Source: an uncultured Paenibacillaceae bacterium
GTDB taxonomy: Bacteria > Bacillota > Bacilli > Paenibacillales > CALAME01
Reading direction: 5' to 3'
Assembly (NCBI GenBank): GCA_937983035.1
Contig: CALKAN010000170.1
Location: 1-7,911 of the forward strand
Length of the DNA stretch: 7,911 nucleotides
The notes below the pieces were generated by a model. That model was not told the origin of the DNA. It worked only from the letters and a program-made list of their open reading frames with translations, and made no database searches. Shown piece by piece: positions 5,530-7,911 of the stretch (within the stretch, counting starts at the first letter, position 1; each line of letters begins with the position of its first letter). The translations under genes were made by a program, and so were the position numbers.

Positions 5530-6906
5530 ATGATTTTTGTTCTTATTGCGTTATGGAGCACCTCCGTCGCATTGCTTCTATTGAATCGAGACAAAATTTC
5601 TGTACGCTGGTTAAGCGCCGTGACGTTCTGCGGCGGATCCGGCGCGCTTGCTGCTGTGCTCGGAGATTCGGTTTTGCCGGCAATAAATCAATATGAAGCG
5701 TTTTATGAAGCGGCAGCAATCGTGCAGGAAACAGCTTCCATCCTTTCCTATTACGGGCTCCCTTACACCTTCCTCATGTATGCTCTGTATTATCAGGAAG
5801 AATTCGTATCTGAACGCTGGAAAATCATTTGCGGTTTCATCTTGCTCACACCGATTGCGCTCATGTTTATATTTACCCCGGTCTATACGGTGGAGCATCC
5901 TTATTTATATCGATGGCTGGCCGCATGGGCAATGCCTTACGTGATTGCAGGAATCATCCTTTGTTTGTTGAGAAAAGAAGTTCAGCCGCAATTGAAATGG
6001 AATCATTTCTTCACCTGTTTGGCGATCGTTCCTCCTGTATTATACAGCTCTGTCATGAACTACTTGCTGCCCGCGTTCGGCATGTATGAAATGTGGAGAT
6101 ACAATACGTGGATGATCATGTTCGCGTTTGCGGTTTTTTGCTTCGCCATCTTTACGTATGGATTTATGGGCATTCGATTGTTTATCGAAAGACAACAGTT
6201 AAACTATACATTGAGGGCGATTACATCAGGAACGGCCATCTTGAACCATGCGATTAAAAATGATGTCGGCAAAATGAAACTGTTCGGTGAAAAAATCCGC
6301 CGTTATGCGGTCAGCACGAATCAGTCCGAACTTTTGCAAGACATCGAAGTCATCATGAATTCGGCCAGCCATATCCGAGCCATGATTTCTTCCGTGCACA
6401 CCCAAACGCAAGACATCACTTTGAAGTTAGAGCCTCATCCCGTGTATGAATTGATTGAAAATCAAGTCGCTGCGCTGAAAATTTACGAACCGGACATATC
6501 GATTCAATGCCGGCTGCCAGCGAAAAAGAAATCGATCATTTGCGACCGTTCACATATACAGGAAGTGCTTCACAATTTGTGCATGAACGCGATCGAAGCC
6601 ATGCCAAACGGCGGACAGCTTACAATCTCTGCATATGAAAACAAACGATTCTTTTTCATACAAGTCAAAGACACCGGCACAGGCATGGAAAAGAAAATGA
6701 TCAAAAAGTCGCTGGAGCCTTTCTTTACGACCAAAACGGGCAGTTCGCTCAATTTCGGTCTCGGTCTGTCCTATTGCTACAATGTGATGAAAAAACACGG
6801 CGGAGCTTTACAGCTTGACAGCGAGCTCGGGCGAGGCACAACCGTGACGTTAAAATTTCCTAAAAGGAAGAGATTTTATGAAAGAAGAAAAACAACAACC
6901 GATTAA
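5530..6906 (+). CDS. Seven-helix membrane sensor histidine kinase
   Basis: Predicted 458 residues. Seven hydrophobic segments fill residues 1-217 (about 1-20, 28-50, 70-88, 98-118, 130-147, 160-183, 193-217), with no large external domain, so the signal is probably sensed in or at the membrane. A linker leads to the H-box LNHAIKNDVGKM (238-249), likely phosphorylated on H240. The ATPase domain follows: N-box HNLCMNAIEA (348-357), G1 DTGTGM (381-386), F-box EPFFTTK (396-402) and G2 GLGLSYC (410-416). The H-box is HxxKN-type, not the RELHD type of HisKA_3 kinases that usually partner NarL regulators. GGAGGG lies 11 nt before the start, with a closer GGGAT as an alternative. Its last 29 nt overlap the regulator gene. 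The signal is unknown. Confidence 0.93.
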   Translation: MIFVLIALWSTSVALLLLNRDKISVRWLSAVTFCGGSGALAAVLGDSVLPAINQYEAFYEAAAIVQETASILSYYGLPYTFLMYALYYQEEFVSERWKIICGFILLTPIALMFIFTPVYTVEHPYLYRWLAAWAMPYVIAGIILCLLRKEVQPQLKWNHFFTCLAIVPPVLYSSVMNYLLPAFGMYEMWRYNTWMIMFAFAVFCFAIFTYGFMGIRLFIERQQLNYTLRAITSGTAILNHAIKNDVGKMKLFGEKIRRYAVSTNQSELLQDIEVIMNSASHIRAMISSVHTQTQDITLKLEPHPVYELIENQVAALKIYEPDISIQCRLPAKKKSIICDRSHIQEVLHNLCMNAIEAMPNGGQLTISAYENKRFFFIQVKDTGTGMEKKMIKKSLEPFFTTKTGSSLNFGLGLSYCYNVMKKHGGALQLDSELGRGTTVTLKFPKRKRFYERRKTTTD

Positions 6907-7552
6907 AGTGCTGATCGTTGAAGATGACGCGGATTGGCTGCGAGGGTTGAAAGCTTATTTGTCCGCAGAACCGGATATTGAAATATGCGCGGATGCCAAC
7001 ACGAGCGAACAAGCGCTGCAAGCTTTCGCAGAACACGAAATCGATGTCGTCTTGATGGACATCATGCTGGCAAACAGCATGGACGGCATTTGGCTGACCG
7101 CAGAAGTGACAGAAACGTGGGGCGCCCGCGTCATCATGTTGACATCCCTGGAGGAAAAAGAAACGATCAGCCATGCCTTTGAAGCAGGAGCAATCAATTA
7201 CATTGTCAAAGAAGATTTCGAGCAAATTCCTGATGCCGTGCGATCTGCTTACTATAACAAAGCGCCGATCAGCGCCAAAGCAGCCGAGGCGATGCGTGAA
7301 GAATTCCGGCGCTTAAAGAAACTGGAGCAGGAATTCAAAACGCAGCAATTGAAAAATTTGTTGACGCCGACCGAAATTCAAATTTTGGAGAAAGTCGACC
7401 AAGGACTGACCCAATCTCAAATTGCGGATCATTTCGTCATTTCCATCCGCACGGTCAAAGTGCATATCGGCAATATTTTGCGCAAACTGGGCGTCAGCAG
7501 CAGCAAAGAAGCGGCAGCGCTTGTCAAAGAGCACGGATTGTTTCAAGAATAG
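6878..7552 (+). CDS. NarL/LuxR-family response regulator
   Basis: Predicted 224 residues. The receiver domain (about 9-125) has the acidic pair D16 D17, the phospho-acceptor D61 in VLMDIML, T89 in MLTS and K111. A helical linker (about 130-160) leads to a LuxR-type helix-turn-helix at 161-216 (LTPTEIQILEKVDQGLTQSQIA, recognition helix in RTVKVHIGNILRKLGV). All phosphorylation residues are present, so it should be a working phosphorylation-controlled transcription factor for the kinase just upstream. Its ATG lies inside the kinase gene (29-nt overlap) with AAGGAAG seven nt upstream, so translation is probably coupled. Targets are not known; control of its own operon and the following pspC gene would be usual. 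Confidence 0.95.
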   Translation: MKEEKQQPIKVLIVEDDADWLRGLKAYLSAEPDIEICADANTSEQALQAFAEHEIDVVLMDIMLANSMDGIWLTAEVTETWGARVIMLTSLEEKETISHAFEAGAINYIVKEDFEQIPDAVRSAYYNKAPISAKAAEAMREEFRRLKKLEQEFKTQQLKNLLTPTEIQILEKVDQGLTQSQIADHFVISIRTVKVHIGNILRKLGVSSSKEAAALVKEHGLFQE

Positions 7553-7586
7553 ATGCCTTTTCTTCACGTATATTTATATGAACAGC

Positions 7587-7600
7587 ATGATCATGATCAT
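7587..7600. repeat. 14-bp perfect palindrome before the PspC gene
   Basis: ATGATCATGATCAT is a perfect inverted repeat in the 69-nt gap between the response regulator and PspC genes. Its core CATGATCATG also occurs in the palindrome at the sigma factor start (3643-3656). It could be an operator, or a weak hairpin. It has no T-run and is not a terminator. Confidence 0.55.
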
Positions 7601-7621
7601 TCATGACAGGAGGAATTCGAT

Positions 7622-7810
7622 ATGAATAAAAAACTGGTCCGTTCCCGTTATAACCGCAAAATTTCCGGCGTGCTTGGAGGCTTGGGAGAATATTTTAACA
7701 TCGACCCGTCCTTGCTTCGTTTTTTATACGTATTGCTCACCGTATTTTCTTTCGGCTTTCCCGGCGTCGTTGCATATGTGATCGCCGTCTTCGTCATCCC
7801 GGAGGAATAA
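7622..7810 (+). CDS. Stand-alone PspC-domain membrane protein
   Basis: Predicted 62 residues, almost entirely one PspC domain: LVRSRYNRKISGVLGGLGEY at the start (5-24), then FNIDPSLLRFLY, a hydrophobic helix with a central FGFPG turn (about 33-58) and a VIPEE end. In enterobacteria PspC is part of the phage-shock envelope response; short single-domain forms are common in Bacillales. AGGAGG lies 8 nt before the ATG. It follows the kinase/regulator pair in the same direction with no terminator between, so it is probably the third gene of that operon and may feed membrane state back to it or be its output. I see no clear terminator after it. Confidence 0.92.
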   Translation: MNKKLVRSRYNRKISGVLGGLGEYFNIDPSLLRFLYVLLTVFSFGFPGVVAYVIAVFVIPEE

Positions 7811-7911
7811 TATCTTGTCCTTGCTTGGCACCGAATTTTCTCTTCACGAGCAGCCATCGCAAAAACGGCGGGACTGCAAACAGAATAAACAAAATCCGAA
7901 ACAGCTGATAA
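7794..7911 (-). CDS. Probable C-terminal end of a membrane protein (runs off right edge)
   Basis: On the minus strand the frame entering at 7911 is open for 38 codons to a TGA at 7796-7794. The peptide begins YQLFRILFILFAVPPFLRW, a good membrane helix, followed by LLVKRK, a positive stop-transfer stretch, and a polar tail ending IIPPG. This pattern, and the lack of any plus-strand gene here, suggest the end of a real gene convergent with pspC, overlapping its last 17 nt. The fragment is too short to name a family and could be a chance frame. Confidence 0.42.
   Translation of the reverse strand, partial: YQLFRILFILFAVPPFLRWLLVKRKFGAKQGQDIIPPG

Noticed and set aside
6860..7225. 121-codon minus-strand frame
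   Set aside because: Antisense to the response regulator receiver domain, whose phosphorylation residues are all present; no ribosome site.

Overview
The window reads as chromosomal DNA of a low-to-moderate GC, Gram-positive endospore-former type bacterium (Bacillales, most like Paenibacillaceae). This rests on strong AGGAGG-type ribosome binding sites, frequent TTG/GTG starts, an ECF sigma/zinc-binding anti-sigma pair, a NarL-type two-component pair with a stand-alone PspC protein, and a YbgJ-type glutaminase. I see no mobile element, CRISPR array, tRNA or rRNA.

Layout. (1) 1-563, minus strand: N-terminal 187 codons of a glutaminase (glsA), running off the left edge, with a 21-bp-period direct repeat just upstream. 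(2) 716-3720, minus strand: a four-gene operon read right to left. It holds an ECF sigma factor, its zinc-finger membrane anti-sigma factor, a membrane protein made of three TM2-like repeats, and a three-helix membrane protein with a C-terminal extracytoplasmic domain. A terminator lies at 716-750. The genes overlap or sit 12 nt apart, so they are probably translated in step. (3) 3735-5386, minus strand: a three-gene operon of two small uncharacterised proteins and a TIGR01777-type NAD(P)-dependent epimerase, ending in a good terminator at 3735-3762. (4) 5496-7810, plus strand: an extended -10 promoter, a 7-TM histidine kinase, a NarL-type response regulator overlapping it by 29 nt, and a 62-aa PspC protein. 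(5) 7794-7911, minus strand: the probable C-terminal end of another membrane protein, converging on and slightly overlapping the PspC gene.

How it may work together. The sigma operon looks like an envelope-stress module. The anti-sigma factor would hold the sigma factor at the membrane, and the two multi-pass proteins made last could sense, relay or repair. The kinase/regulator/PspC operon looks like a second envelope-sensing system. These roles are inferred from family and gene order, not shown by the sequence.

The most unusual signal is at the start of the sigma gene. The reading frame carrying the conserved N-terminal region 2 sequence has no ATG, GTG or TTG in a suitable place. The best-placed codon is an ATT, and a 14-bp palindrome overlaps it. 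Either this is a rare ATT start or one base has been lost.
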